Notes under the pieces: generated by a model | What the model was told of the DNA's origin: nothing | Seen by the model: only the letters and a program-made list of their open reading frames with translations | Database searches by the model: none | Made by a program: the position numbers and the translations under genes | Shown here: piece after piece, positions 1 to 13,083 of the stretch | How positions within the stretch are numbered: position 1 is the stretch's first letter | Layout: every line of letters starts with the position of its first letter | Source of the DNA: Glebionis coronaria | Taxonomy: Eukaryota; Streptophyta; Magnoliopsida; Asterales; Asteraceae | Assembly (NCBI GenBank): GCA_025667525.1 | Contig: CM046878.1 | Coordinates: forward strand, 514,360,274-514,424,273 | Reading direction: 5' to 3' | Length of the DNA: 64,000 nucleotides

Positions 1-755
1 CAAAGATTGATTCCGGATAGAGAGTCGTTGGTGAGATTCCGGATAAGCAAGTTTGGTTAGTTATCCGGGATATAAGGGTTTGTGGATTTCGGATAAACAC
101 TGTTGCACGTATTGCGGATAAGAAACTCAAATATTGTGATTCCGCGAAAGAAGTTTTTTCCAGATAAGAAGTTTTGTAAACATTCCGGATAAGAAGTTTT
201 TCCGGATAAGGAGGTTATAATTTACATTCCGGATAAAGAGTTTTCTCACGGATTCCGGATAAGTATTAGGAAAGTATTCCGGATAAGCAACAAAATTTTG
301 TATTCCGGATAACCATCATCACATACTTTCCGGATAAGATCTCATTCACGGATTCCGGATAAGGGTAACAACAAGCATTCCGGATAAGTGGACTATCAAG
401 CATTCCGGATAAGTGGACTATCAAGAATTACGGATAAGTGGAAAAACAAGGATTCCGGATAAGCTCAAAGATTGTGATTCCGGATAACTTCACACACAAC
501 ATTCCGGATAAGGTTATCATCAAGTATTCTGGATAGCTTCAAGGAATTAAGATTCCGGATAAGAGATAGGAAGGCATTCCGGATTAGAGCTAGGACACAT
601 TATTCCGAATAAGAAGGAGACATCATATTCCGGATTGGCCTAAGTTCTGTTACTCCGGATAAGTTAAAGCATTATTCCAGATTTGTAACTTTTAGAGATT
701 CCATATTTGTCATTCATTTAACATTCCGAATTTAGTAGTGTTTGATTCCGGATAA
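1..755 (+). repeat. TTCCGGATAAG motif array in leader of element A
   Basis: About twenty exact copies of TCCGGAT, mostly as ATTCCGGATAAG, plus about ten one-mismatch versions such as TTCCGAATAAG, occur from base 1 to about 755. They are spaced irregularly, roughly 18-30 bases apart. The spacers are mostly unrelated, although one 12-base spacer is repeated around 395-425. The array lies just before the gag start at 844, in the transcribed leader of element A, and its left end is outside the window. Each copy carries a CCGG site. Related arrays occur at 15290, 25520, 49219 and 58561. Function unknown. Confidence 0.9.
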
Positions 756-843
756 AGGTTTTCACAATTTCTTCAAGTTTCAACCACAATCTTCTCACAA
801 CTTCATCTACTTAAGATCCTATTCACTTCACATCATTTTTGAG

Positions 844-2898
844 ATGGATTCTACTCAAGAATATCGTGTCGCAAACAACAACATCATGGTCGCAGGTAAC
901 AAAGAGAGACCACCAATGCTTGTCTCTGGTCGGTATGCTCAATGGCAATCACGTTTCATACGATACCTTGATACAAGACCTAATGGTGATGCCTTGAGGA
1001 AATGTATTACTCATGGACCATATGTTTTCAAGAAGATCTCAATTCCTCCAAGACCAGCCACTGATACTACTGATGCAGTACCCGCAAGTGAACGTGATGA
1101 AACAAGATTCGATCTCACACCTGAAAATTGTGCTTGGCATGATGCGGAGAAGGAAGCCATCTATATGGTTTTAAGTGGGATTGGAGATGATATCTATTCA
1201 ACGGTTGATGCATTCCCTACAGCACATGAAATGTGGACTGCTATTGAACGCTTGCAACAAGGAGAATCACTCAACAAACAAGATGTCAAAATAAACTTGT
1301 TTTGGAATTTTGGCAAGTTTACTTCAAGGGATGGAGAATCAATTGACTCTTACTACTCCAGGTTTTATAAAATGATGAATGACATGACAAGAAATAATCT
1401 GCAAGTCTCCACCATGCAAGTCAATGTCCAATTTCTTCAACAACTTCAACCCGAGTGGACACGATTCGTCACTTTAGTGAAACAACAAGAAAAGTTAGAC
1501 GAGGTCTCATATCATCGACTCTTTGATATCTTGAAGCAATTTCAGAATGAAGCAAATGAGATTCGAGCTGAACGTGTTACCAAGACGGCTAATCCACTTG
1601 CTTTAGTGACTACAACTCAACATGTTCAAGGTCATCACTCTCGTGCTCCTAAGTCATATTCCACTACATCATCTTCACCACGATCTTCCACGTCATCTAA
1701 GTCTTCATCATCCACAAGATCTCGAGGTAAAGTGCCAAGAGCACCATCACCACCATCTGGGTCATCATTTGAAGAAGATAGTGATGAATACCAAGCTCAA
1801 AATAATCAAGAGATGAAACAACAAATTGCTTTCATAATGAAGACTTACAAGAAAATCTACAAACCCACCAACAACAATCTTCGCACATCATCTAACATAA
1901 AGAACTGATATGTTGAGAGTCCTCCAAGGTACGATACACGTCGACGTGGTGAAAGTCCTTCTAGGTATGATCGACATAATCCAACGCATGTTGAGGGTTC
2001 TGCAAGGTATGATCGACAAACTACCAAGTATGATACTCAAAGGATTGCTGCTGCTACTGGGAATAGGGAAATTGTTGGAAGTCAAATGGTTCAGCAGAGT
2101 GGGATTCAATGTTTTAATTTCCAAGGTTATGGGCATATGGCAAAGGAATGCAGGAAGCCGAAAACGGTTAGAGACTCCAGCTATCACAATGAAAAGATGC
2201 TGCTATGCAAGAAGATGGAAGCAGGGGTTAAATTGTCAGTTGAGGAAGGAGCAATGCTTAATGACACTAATGATGAAGATTCTGATCAAGAACTCGATGC
2301 ACATTACTCGTACATGGCAAAGGTTGAAGAAGTTCTCAAAGTCACTGAAGATGACAATGGCCCTATCTTTGACACTGAGCCAATCGATAAGGTACACACT
2401 ACTGATGAATATAATGTGTTTGGTGATATTCATGAGCATAGTGATCTACCCAATGTCATTAATGACACGTGTATGATGGAAACGGTTGATAGCAATACCA
2501 CACCCGATTCATCAGACATGTGCAATAATGAGTCTGAGGATGATCAACATGCAAATGAGTATGATGAAGAGGAACGTATTGCGCTTGCTAATTTAATTGC
2601 CACTTTACAAAAAGATGTCACTGAAAATAAAAAGAGTCAAAAGCAATTAAAGAAGACAAACGCTACGCTCACTCAAAATTTTGAAGAATGCAAAGCTGCT
2701 CTTATCAAATCGAGTGAGATGACTGAAAACTATAGAGATGAGCTCCTTCAGAAAACCAAAGAGCTTGAGGGGTACAAGGGTGGTGCGTTAAAAAGTCAAA
2801 AGGACGATGTTGAAAACAAATATAATACAACTCTTGAGTTATTAGCCAAAGAGAAGCGTCAATATAATGTTTTCTTAATGGATGAACGTCAAAAAACA
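844..2898 (+). pseudogene. gag: Element A gag, N-terminal part with capsid-like domain and zinc knuckle
   Basis: Gag packages element RNA into cytoplasmic particles. I place the start at ATG 844 because it aligns with the gag start of element B; the upstream in-frame ATG at 742 lies in the repeat array. Residues about 20-250 match the copia-type Gag (UBN2-like) pattern, including PPMLVSGRYAQWQ and a SLNKQDVKINLFWNF segment. A Ser-rich linker follows. The CCHC zinc knuckle is at nt 2110-2151 (about residue 423), but its second Cys is Phe (CFNF), so zinc binding is probably lost. One in-frame TGA at 1906-1908 breaks an otherwise continuous frame. The frame is cut at 2898 by a solo LTR and resumes at 7307. 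Confidence 0.85.
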
Positions 2899-5800
2899 TG
2901 TCACACACGTGAATTTTCAATCTATTTAATTTACGTGAAACGCGATAGTTCGGGTTAGACTTGTGTGTCTATTGATGTTCCCGATTGATTTCGTGTAATT
3001 GTGTACGAATTTAAATTTTATGAATGACGTTCATAAGAATTTTTACTTGGATAAATGTTAGTTTACTTACGTTGCGCGATAAGGACGATTATTATAGAAG
3101 CCGACGTTTATTTATATCAACGTAATTTAACTTATTAGTTTGCTACGTTTACGACACACTTAGAAGTTACCCATTTTCTCCTCAAACTAAATTGGTTAAA
3201 CCACTACTAGTTGAGATATCCGAAACTTAAAAATTCTCATAATACATCTAAACCTTTTCACTACATTTTTAAATAAACTAAACCTTACAAAATTATTATA
3301 ACAAAAATCACAAATAAACCCTTGGCTACAACACTCATAACCGGCACCCTTATACCTTGTACTCAAAACCCACGTTTTGTGATGCCCTCTCCCATAAGTT
3401 GACTTCCCAAACTAGTACTTCTCACACCATAAATACTTGTACTAATTGTCTCCCCCATTCTCCCTATATCCAACGAACAACTCTACCTTCTCCATGGGTT
3501 CTTTGAACTTAAAACTTGTACCAACATGGAAGACCACATTTTCTTTTCTCTTCCTGCCATAACCGGACCCAAAGCAATCTTTTGTTCTTCCCAACTTTGC
3601 TCTTCTACCAATGTAAACTTACTTAGTTGGCACTAGTTACAAATGAACTAAAGGCCTTAAAAACCCTAACTAGGCAATTCTTACTCTCCTAACTAATTCT
3701 TTCTCTATAAATAGCAACTAAAACACCACCACAAAACACACCCTACAAGCTCACACATAGCAAAGAAAAACACCCACTGTGGTTGTCTTAGTCGCTGCCA
3801 AGGGTTAAGGAGAACAAATTTTGGTCAAGAGCTAATATTGGTTAAGAGTTTAGATTGGTTAAGGTGTGATTCGAGTGTAGATCAAATAGAACGAAGCCGT
3901 GTCCATTCTCTTCCTTTTGTTATAGCTAAGGACCTTTGTAAGTCGCTTTAATATTTGTTTCAAACTTTGCCTTGGTTGATGATATACTTGCTCAAAACAT
4001 GATTTAAAAACCTAAACAATGTGTTAAACAATGGAACTAAGTCACGGGACAAAGATGTGGTGCTTGTATGATTCATGCTCACGTCTAGGGTTTGTTTGTA
4101 AAAGCACTTGATGACCAAAAATACTTCAACCAACCACACCACGTAACATGTAATCAACTCACGCATTGTCTTGATAAGATACAATGACTTGGACGCATAA
4201 CCAACTCGACGAATGATTTAATGTGAAACCAAGAAGTATGATTCTATGTAGATCTATACTAGCTCGGTTGGTATGAACTCAAGATATAATCGTATGTGGA
4301 TAGTTGCTTATGTGATGCCATGAGTAGGACAAGTAGTGTGATTTGATGCATGAACATGTGAATGTATGTGTACATAATGCCTGTGTGAACCTCAACAATA
4401 AAACCTGTAGCTATTATGTATGCATGATTTTATGTGTGTGTTATGAGTATAAACTAGTACATGAAAATCTGAGAAAGAGCACATAGGTGGCCATGCTATG
4501 CGTGTAAGAGTGTGTTAACCAACTGTATATGAACAACAAGAAGAACTCAAATTATGAAACGTGAGTGTGTGGTGTGTTTGAATATGATTTTCTTGTGTGA
4601 TAAAATGTGACCAAGAGAAACAGTGATATAAAGCGAAACATGGTCATTTGGGTGTGTGATTGAATGTATATATTTTTCGTGAGTCAGAAAAGGGCAGGAA
4701 CAATAAACAAAGTACTTCAAATATGTTAGCTAGGGTATGTATATGATGCCTTGCGTGCAAACATGGAACCAGGAAAAACAGTGGAACTAAAGATAGAAAA
4801 TTGCTAGGTGTATGTATATATAATGCATGATAAATAGCAAGTGTGAGAAACCTATTTGTGGACCACTTTCCTTCTTTTAGGGTACCCTGTGAATGACAGA
4901 AACTATCAGCAGGCCTCTCTTTTCTTTTCTTTTGACTTGCCATGAAATGTGTGTTATGTATGTAAGGGGCACAGGTATTGAAAGTGTGGAATGGAAACGA
5001 GGAAACAATGTCTTTCAAATATGTCTTTGAAACTGATTTCATGTACCAAGTAAGTACCCTGTGTGCGTGTGTCAAGACCAGGAAAAGAACAAGCGTATGC
5101 ATGTTTTGTAAAAAGAGAATGAAAAGTAAATATAAAGTGTGTGTATTCAATAACAAGCAAAAATCATATACTTCTCAAATGGATGTGAATTGTTAGACGT
5201 GTGATGTACACGATTGCTCAAATTGTAAAGAGTACCAGAGTGAGTGTTTGTGTGAACAAATAATTAACGAACTCCTTTTCTCATAAAAGCCTTTACAAGA
5301 CAAAGAGGACTATTGTGTATGTGTTGGCGTGTTTCCTATAGCAACTAGGAAGAAACCAACAGTAAGTTTATGGGCGTATTCGAGTGCTTGTCCGTAAGTG
5401 TGTACTTGTGTATTGGGTACTGGCTATTAACAACCAGGAATCAAGAGGAATATTATGGGTAAATACATGATTGAATGATATGTTATATATGTGTAAAGCT
5501 CCAACATCACCACCTTGGTAAATTCACAATAGTTGTCCTTCGTCCCCACATAAACCGTGAGTGTGTGCGTGTTATGGAGTATACCATATAGGTGTAAGTT
5601 AAGCCAAAGGCTAGATACAAGAAAACATGGACATCACCAATTTTGTCAAAGGCACTAGTGTTTGGTGTGAACAAAGAAAACAAAATTTAGGATAGGAGCA
5701 CTAGTGTGTAAATGTAGAGTGTCAGGACCAACACTTTAGTCCTTTCTTCTACCTATTGTATAATACATATGTGAGTTGTCATGAAATGGTGTGAACATAA

Positions 5801-7306
5801 AATAAACTATAAGCATTTGTTTTGAGTTAAGAGAATCCATATGGGTGAAAGGGAAAGGGCGTAGGACAGGGATTTGGAGCCAAGACTTGGCCATTCCTCC
5901 AAGTTATAAACAAGTACCAGTCTATATAGTTTGTGTAGAAATGTGCCCAGTAACCCTACTTTACACCTATATTTAGCAAACCAAATGACCTTCGCCCAAA
6001 GATATAAAAACAGCTTGTTAAAGGTGACACGGCCTAGTTTCCAAAACAGTTTTCCGTTTTTCTTGAAGTTATGAAACGAACTCACAATAAATTCCCAAAG
6101 ATGGTCGATTGACACTTATAAATAATTGAACCTTACTTGTTATTTTTGTTTACGAGAGACGTACTTTGCATAATTAATTGCTAGACTTAGAGACTTCATA
6201 AAAATGCGATATTTATCAAATATCGAAGACCTCACGGACTAGTTTTTATAACAAGAACCCGTTTATTTTTTTTAGACTATTATTTAATGAGTTATCGAGA
6301 CCCAAAGATGACCCCGTGACTAAAATGGTTGAACATGAAAAATGTACAAAAACATTTTATAAATCAAGAGCAAGTATAAACTATCAACCAAGTGCATTAT
6401 ACATTACTATTTCTTGTATTTAGCCTGAGTACGGATATTTTACTTAGGTTACGAGTAGATCGTTTGCGCATCGTTTTGCGTGCTTTGCTATCTTTATTGA
6501 TCATATTTACTACTTCATCGAGGTGAGTTTCATAGCCCCACTTTTAATTGTTTTAACTATTTTGGGGTGAGAACATTGCTTGTTTGAAACGGATGAACAT
6601 AAGTGGTAAAACTTGATACGTTTGCCTACATGATGTCTAAGTAGCGATATCCCTAGATGCTTTAGCCCACTATCATGAACCGTTAATTACTTTGTGTAAG
6701 CGCGAATGTTATGGATAGATCTATCGGGACTAACCTCCCTATCTAATTTGGTTGTGTGGCCAAAGTTAGATACACTTACATTTGAGGATTTACAAATGCT
6801 TCGGGATAGGCCTTTGCTCGGGCTCGTATTATATCTTGTTGGTTGAGGTTAACGCTTCGGTGTCACGAGCTTAGACGTAGGTGATTAAAACGTATACTTT
6901 TGATTATAATCTTGTATGTGTTATAAGATTATATGTCGGTTGCCTTGGAAAATCTTATGGTTCATCACACTATTTAAACTTAAACCTGTGAACTCACCAA
7001 CCTTTGTGTTGACGCTTTAGCAATGTTTTTCTCAGGTATCAAGACGGAGGAGTGACGTGGTTATGCATGGGAGATTTTTAAATGAAAATGGTCGTGACTA
7101 GTGTATGGATATTTGATCAAATGTTAAAGTCTTTTGAAACAATGTTTTATTATGATCTGGTGTAATTCGCTTCCGAAACAAGTTTTATGCTTTTAATTAA
7201 ATTAAAACGGCTTTTAAATAGTCGTTCTTTGTATCTATGTCTTTTGATAGTCATGAACATTGCACCCCATTGTGTTGTATTACTCTGATAAATTGGGGGT
7301 GTGACA
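2899..7306 (+). mobile_element. Solo LTR of a Ty3/gypsy (probably Tekay-like) element inside A gag
   Basis: The 4,408-bp segment begins TGTCACAC and ends GTGTGACA, an 8-bp perfect terminal inverted repeat with the TG..CA rule of LTRs. Flanks are AAACA (2894-2898) and AAACG (7307-7311), a 5-bp target duplication with one change that looks like CpG decay. Removing the insert and one flank copy restores one gag reading frame across the junction. No gag-pol ORF, primer site or second LTR is seen inside, so it is a solo LTR left by recombination. The + orientation follows from a TATA box at 3706 and from the ending resembling, from memory, gypsy LTR 3' ends in Asteraceae. The long open frames inside look like chance. 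Confidence 0.8.
3706..3713 (+). promoter_or_regulatory. TATA box of the solo LTR
   Basis: TATAAATA is followed by an A/C-rich stretch with many CACAA and CACC words, typical of a plant 5' leader. It lies about 800 bases from the LTR start, which would make U3 about 0.8 kb and the R-U5 part unusually long. It supports a + orientation. Confidence 0.6.
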
Positions 7307-9658
7307 AAACGTACCTTGCCAATACCAAAGTTAATGAACTTGAACAAAAGCTCTCTATGACCACTACCGATTCTGCTAAAATTCTTGAGGTTCAGAAACA
7401 AGAGGTAGATGCGTTAAAACAAGACTTCAAAAGTAGATATGATAAAGAAACCGAAAAAGTAACGAAACTAGAAGAACAAGTCGAATTTTTGAAGAAAGTT
7501 GTTTATAAAACGCATGACTCTATTCAAACCGTAAGAATGCTAGCACCTCCTTCGATGTTTAAGGGTCAAGCTAGCTTTGCAAGTCCTGAGTACCTTGCCA
7601 AAGCTCAAGCTACGAACCCATGTCTTTATCTTGATGAGACTGAAAGGACCGATCTTGATTGCATGCCTGTTAGTGCCGATAGTGAAGAGACTGCCCTTTG
7701 GGATGATGATACTCGACCAATTGTCAATAAGGAGTTTGTGAAACCATATAATTATGCTTACATGAATAGTCTATATGGTCTTTTCAACAAAAAACTCAGA
7801 AAACCCGTGAGGAAGTGTTTTTAGAATGCAAACAAAAGAGAATCCAATGGAAGAAAGCATTTGCCCCTAAGAAATCTAATGTTTACAAATACATAAACTA
7901 TCTTCCTCTAGATGAATCTAAAAGCAAGAGTAGGAAAACATTAGATATTCTTAAACACCACATAGATAATGTTAAATCTATTGTTGAAAGAGATTGGGCA
8001 AAACGTGAAAATGATGAGTGGACACGCGTGATTCCTCAAGATCTTACCTTGCTTGTGAAAGAACTATTAATCCCAAATGCCCCATTAATTAAAGAAACTG
8101 TTCTTCAGTTTGAGGAGTTCATTCGGACTGAAATGTATGATGATTTAAAATATGTTGAATCTCTTGAGAAACACATTGATGATCTTCAGATGGAGAAGCC
8201 TAATTTTTCAGATGAATATGATTTACTCTTGCAAGAATGCATTTCTAAAGATGTTATGTGTGCTTATACTACATCTTGTGCTGATATTGATGAATATTCT
8301 GATGTTGCATGCAAATATCTTGACAAGATCAAAGAATGTGAGCGTCTTGAAATTGAGCTTTCGAAATGTAAAGAAAATGTTGATAAAAAGGCTTTTGAGT
8401 TACTTCAACACAAAACTGATTTCCTTCAAAAACATTGTCATTCTCTTGAACTTGCTTTGCAAAAATATGTTGGTAGTTTTCCACATGATAATAACTTACA
8501 AGAAAAACTTTCCAAAACGTTTCGAGAAATGAATGAACAGAATTTGGAAATTAAAGGGTTGAAAGCTCAGTTACAAGACAGGGACAGAGTGATAGCATAG
8601 TTGCAGAAACTCGTTGCTAAAATGGGTGGGAAAGTTGTAGAACCTAGCATTAAGAAACATGTTGTTAGACAACCCAATGCCTCTAAAGAGAATAGATCCT
8701 CTATCTTGGGAAAACCATCTGCTTTCTCAAATTCCTCGTTTGCAAAACCTGTGTTTGCCCCCAAGATGGATGGAAAGGAAAGGTTACCACATAATCAACC
8801 CATAAGGAATGTCATAGCACCAAGCGTTAAGCACAATAATATGATTAAACCAGGGATGTATAGAATGACCACTAAGCCCACAAACAAAGTTACTCAATCG
8901 CCTCAGACTTCTAGAAACACTAATATTTGTGTGTCTTCTACTATAGGAATAGTCTCCACTACTGGTGTTAGCCGGCCTCAGCTTAAGAGCACTCAAGTGA
9001 ATGATAAGGTCTGGAAACACAAGTTCAAGGGAAGATGAAGGAAGTAGAAGAACACCCTAGAAATTTGAATGTTTTTAAGAATAAAAAGTTTGTAATCGCA
9101 TGTAATGACGATTTGAATTATGTGAATGATTTGAATGCTATGAATGTGAAATTTGTTTGTGTCAAATGTGGAAAGTGTGCTAATGCTAATCATTCTATGT
9201 GTGTTATGAATAAAGTCAAAGGCGTAGATACTAGAACTAAGAAGCAAGTTGCGATGCCTATTAGAGCTAGTAAACCCAAACGCAAAGTGAACCATTCTGG
9301 TGCAACCCCCACTAAGAAAAGTAATGCATCAGACTCCACCACTAAGAACCCTAGAAGCAGAATTAAGGAATTATACGAGTCTGCTAGCATGTCTTGGAAA
9401 TGGTGGTTTGCTAATCAATGTCCTCCAGGATATAAATGGATGCGTAAAGCTAGGACAGAAAATGTGACAACGAGTGTTAGTACGCCTTTAAATGTTGATA
9501 AGAACACTAATGATTCTATAATCACAACTACTGTGGTATCCAATTTAGCAAATGCTCCATCGTGTTCTAACTCTTCTGCAGGTGATACAAATAATTCTAT
9601 TCATACTGGACTTCGGATGCACAAAGCACATGACGGGGAATCTCAAGCTTCTAATTAA
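7307..9658 (+). pseudogene. gag: Element A Gag coiled-coil extension and Cys-rich linker
   Basis: This continues the frame cut by the solo LTR at 2898. It encodes a Lys/Glu-rich, heptad-like coiled-coil region (to about 8600), a basic linker, then a Cys/His cluster C-X2-C-X2-C-X4-H-X2-C at about nt 9160-9205, also present in element B. WKWWF and PPGYKWM words follow. A frameshift lies near 7805, a TAG at 8598-8600 and another frameshift near 9030. The frame ends at a TAA (9656-9658) where it meets protease-derived sequence with the active site missing. Long Gag extensions of this kind are known in Sireviruses; their precise role is not established. Confidence 0.75.
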
Positions 9659-10890
9659 CTTCGTGGAGAAGTTCCTAGGTACGGTCTGATTCGGAAATGA
9701 TCAATTTGCACCGATCCTAGGATATGGAGATTTGGTTCAGGGGAATATCACGATTAAAAGGGTATACTACGTCGAAGGGCTTAATCACAATCTTTTCTCG
9801 GTTGGTCAATTATGTGATGCGGATTTGGAGGTTGCTTTCAGAAAGAAGACATGTTTTGTTCGTGATTATAATGGGAATGACTTACTTACCTGTACACGGG
9901 GTACTGATCTTTACACTATTTCACTTCAAGACACAACTTCATCAACTCCAATTTGCTTCATGGCTAAAGCTTCAACGACTCAAGCATGGTTATGGCATCA
10001 ACGTCTTTCTCATCTCAACTTTGATACCATCAACTTGCTTTCCAAGAAAGATATTGTGAAAGGCCTTCCAAGTTTGAAATTCATCAAAGATCATCTTTGT
10101 TCTTCTTGTGAACTTTGTAAAGCTAAACGAAGTAGCTTCAAAACAAAGACCACACCAAGCTCTAAAGGACGGTTAGATCTTCTTCATATGGATCTGTGTG
10201 GTCCCATGCGTGTTCATAGTATCAATGGCAAGAAATATATTCTGGTAAATGTCGATGATTATTCAAGGTACACATGGACTCACTTCTTGAGATCCAAGGA
10301 TGAAACACCCGAAGTTCTCATCAGCTTTCTTAAACTGATACAACTTGGTCTTCAAGCTCAAGTCAAAGTGGTTCGTACTGACAGAGGTACAAAATTTTTG
10401 AATTCAAATCTGAGAAATTATTTTGAAGCCGAAGGAATCGAACATGAAACATCTATTGCTCGAACACCCGAACAAAACGGCGTTGTTGAAAGACGAAACC
10501 GTACTTTAGTTGAGGCTGCTCGAACATTATTATCCGCTTCAAAACTTCCACTATATTTTTGGGCCGAAGCCGTGTCAACCGCATGCTACACACAAAACCG
10601 CTCCTTAATTATCCCAAGACACGAAAAGACACCATATCACATAATTCATGATTGAAAACCTTCACTCAAACACCTTCATGTTTTTTGATGTACTTGTTAC
10701 ATTATTCGAGATGGTGAAAATTTGGATAAGATGAAAGAGAAAGGTGATGCATGTATTCTTGTGGGATATGCAACTCAGTCTAAGGGATATAGAGTATACA
10801 ACAAGAGAACAAAATTGATTGTCGAGACCATTCACATTCGATTTGATGAATTACAAGAAATGGCACTTGAACAAAACAGTTTAAGTCCCG
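9656..10890 (+). pseudogene. pol: Element A pol: protease remnant, GAG-pre-integrase and integrase
   Basis: The sequence resumes at the C-terminal half of the aspartic protease (NFVEKFLGTV to NHNLFSVGQLCD); the D-S-G active-site segment seen in element B at 20752 is absent. The integrase HHCC zinc finger follows (WLWHQRLSHLNF then CSSCELC), then the DDE core: Asp in LLHMDLCGPM, Asp in VVRTDRGTKF and Glu in NGVVERRNRTL. Integrase inserts the cDNA into the chromosome. There are stops near 9690 and at 10653-10655, and a frameshift near 10690. The copy cannot make a functional polyprotein. Confidence 0.85.
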
Positions 10891-13083
10891 ATCCACAATG
10901 ACAAACGACTTCTGTTCACAACCGCACGAAACTCGGAACTCAAGACAACAGCAATGAACCGTCAAGTTCAACGCTGGTTCTAGAAAATGTTCCTAGAGCT
11001 GATATGACAGTCGACACGACAATTGAAGAGTTGGAAATGTTATATGGACCAATGTATGATGAATATTTCAAGGGGGAGAAACAAGTTGTATCGAAGTCTT
11101 CCGCTGTCACTCATCATAAGAATGATGATACCGATCATCGTCAACAACCGGATACAACTTCATCTACTTCAACACGGGTTGCTGCAGATTTACCTACTCA
11201 GAATATCACTTCAACAATCGATCCTACAACATCCACAACTACTGTCATTGCTCCAGAGAACACAAATCAAGCAGACAATGCATTATCTGACGAAGATGAT
11301 TTTATCAACCTATTCGGTACACCGGTACACGAAACCGGAGAGTCTTCTACTCGCCATGTTGATCCGTCAAATATGCATACATTCTACCAACCACATCCTT
11401 CAACACATCATTGGACACGAGATCATCCTTTGGTTCATGTATTTGGAAACCCTTCACAGCCCGTTCGTACAAGACGACAACATCATACCGATGGCGATGT
11501 TTGTATGTTCGCACTCGCCGTGAGTTCAGCTGAACCGAAAAATATCAAAGAAGCCATGGCTGATCACGCTTGGATTGAATCGATGACGGATGAACTTCAA
11601 CAGTTTGAAAGACTTAAAGTCTGGGAACTTGTTGATAGACCATACGATGTAATACCATTAAATCTTTGATGGATCTGGAAAAACAAGATGGATGAAGAGA
11701 ACACGATCATCAAGAATAAATCTAGGCTAGTGGCTAAAGGGTATGGGTAGAAAGAGGGTATTGATTTTGAAGAATCATTTGCACCAGTAGCTCGAATGGA
11801 AGCGGTCATGATTTTTCTTGCTTATGCTGCACATAAGGGATTCATTATCTATCAAATGCACGTAAAGACGGCGTTTCTTAACGGTCCTTTGAAGGAATAA
11901 GTCTATGTCACACAGCCGGAAGGATTCGTCAATCTTCATTATCCTGACAAGGTGTATCGTCTCCACAAAGAACTTTATGGACTCAAGCAAGCTCCAAGGG
12001 CGTGGTACGACGAGCTCTCGAATTTCTGGTCTCCAAAGGTTTCTCAAAAGGTTCCATTGATCTAACTTTGTTCACTTATAAATATGGGGATGACATTTTG
12101 CTTGTGCAGATTTATGTTGATGACATTATTTTCGTGTCTACAAACCCAAAACTTTCAAAATGGTTTGAAAAAGTAATGCACACCAGATTTGAAATGTCTA
12201 TGATGGGCGAACTAAAATTCTTTCTAGGAATTCAAGTTCACCAATCCCCAAGTGGTATCTTTATTAACCAAGCTAAGTATTGTCAAGAGATAATAAAAAA
12301 GCATGGTATGACCTCATGTGACCCCGTTGGGACACCATTATCAACCACATCCCTAGATGCTGATTTGGAGGGATTACCCATAGATCAAACGAGATATCGT
12401 TCCATGACCGAGTCCCTCATGTACTTGACAGCAAGCAGACCTGATATTCATCATGCTACATGTTATTGTGCACGATATCAAGCACGACCCACTGAAAAGC
12501 ACCTCAAGGAGATTAAACAGATCTTTCGGTACCTTAAGAATACCATTCACATGGGACTCTAGTATCCGAGGGAAACCGGTTTCTTTCTAACGGCCTATTC
12601 AGATTCTGATCATGCAGGGTATCTAGATACACGTAAAAGTACTTCTAGTGGTGCACAATTTCTAGGTCAAGATAAGCTCGTGGGATGGTCTTCCAAGAAG
12701 CAGGATTGCACATCATTATCATCATCTGAAGTGGAGTATGTGTCTTTATCTGCGTGTTGTGCTCAAGTTCTATGGATGAGAACACAACTCACGGATTATG
12801 GCTTTCACTTTGATAAAGTACCTATGACTGTAACTCAAAGTCCGCCATAGCCATCTCCTACAATCTGGTACAGCATTCCCGCACGAAGCACATTGATGTC
12901 AGGTATCACTTTATTAAGGAACAAGTTGAAAAGGGTATTGTTGAATTATACTTTGTTGGAACTGATTACCAATTAGCTGACTTGTTTACAAAAGCTCTTT
13001 CGAAAGAGAGGTTTGCGTATCTTGTTAGGCAAATTGGTATGAGTTGTTTGACTCTAGCAGAACTGGCAAAGAAGCCTGCTTGA
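10891..13083 (+). pseudogene. pol: Element A pol: linker, reverse transcriptase and RNase H
   Basis: An acidic, Thr/Ser-rich linker (11004-11520) leads into the copia RT (RVT_2 type). WELVDRPYDVIP, ARLVAKGY-like, [10 protein letters not shown] and [13 protein letters not shown] blocks are recognisable, and the catalytic YVDD box lies near 12114-12125. The first catalytic Asp, in the QMDVKTAFL block, is His here (QMHVKTAFL). RNase H follows, with [22 protein letters not shown] and [10 protein letters not shown] blocks, ending at TGA 13081-13083. In-frame stops at about 11668, 11749, 11898 and 12560 and frameshifts near 12020 and 12830 show advanced decay. Confidence 0.85.

Noticed and set aside
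1..755. CRISPR-like spacing of a repeated motif
   Set aside because: The motif is only 11 bases, the spacing is irregular, the setting is a plant retrotransposon and there are no cas genes.
2086..2958. Separate gene starting at 2086
   Set aside because: It is in the same frame as gag from 844 and separated only by one TGA; the 3' end runs into the solo LTR.
4644..5196. Overlapping open frames on both strands (170, 72 and 68 codons)
   Set aside because: Inside the solo LTR, without recognisable domains; biased GT/AC composition keeps frames open.
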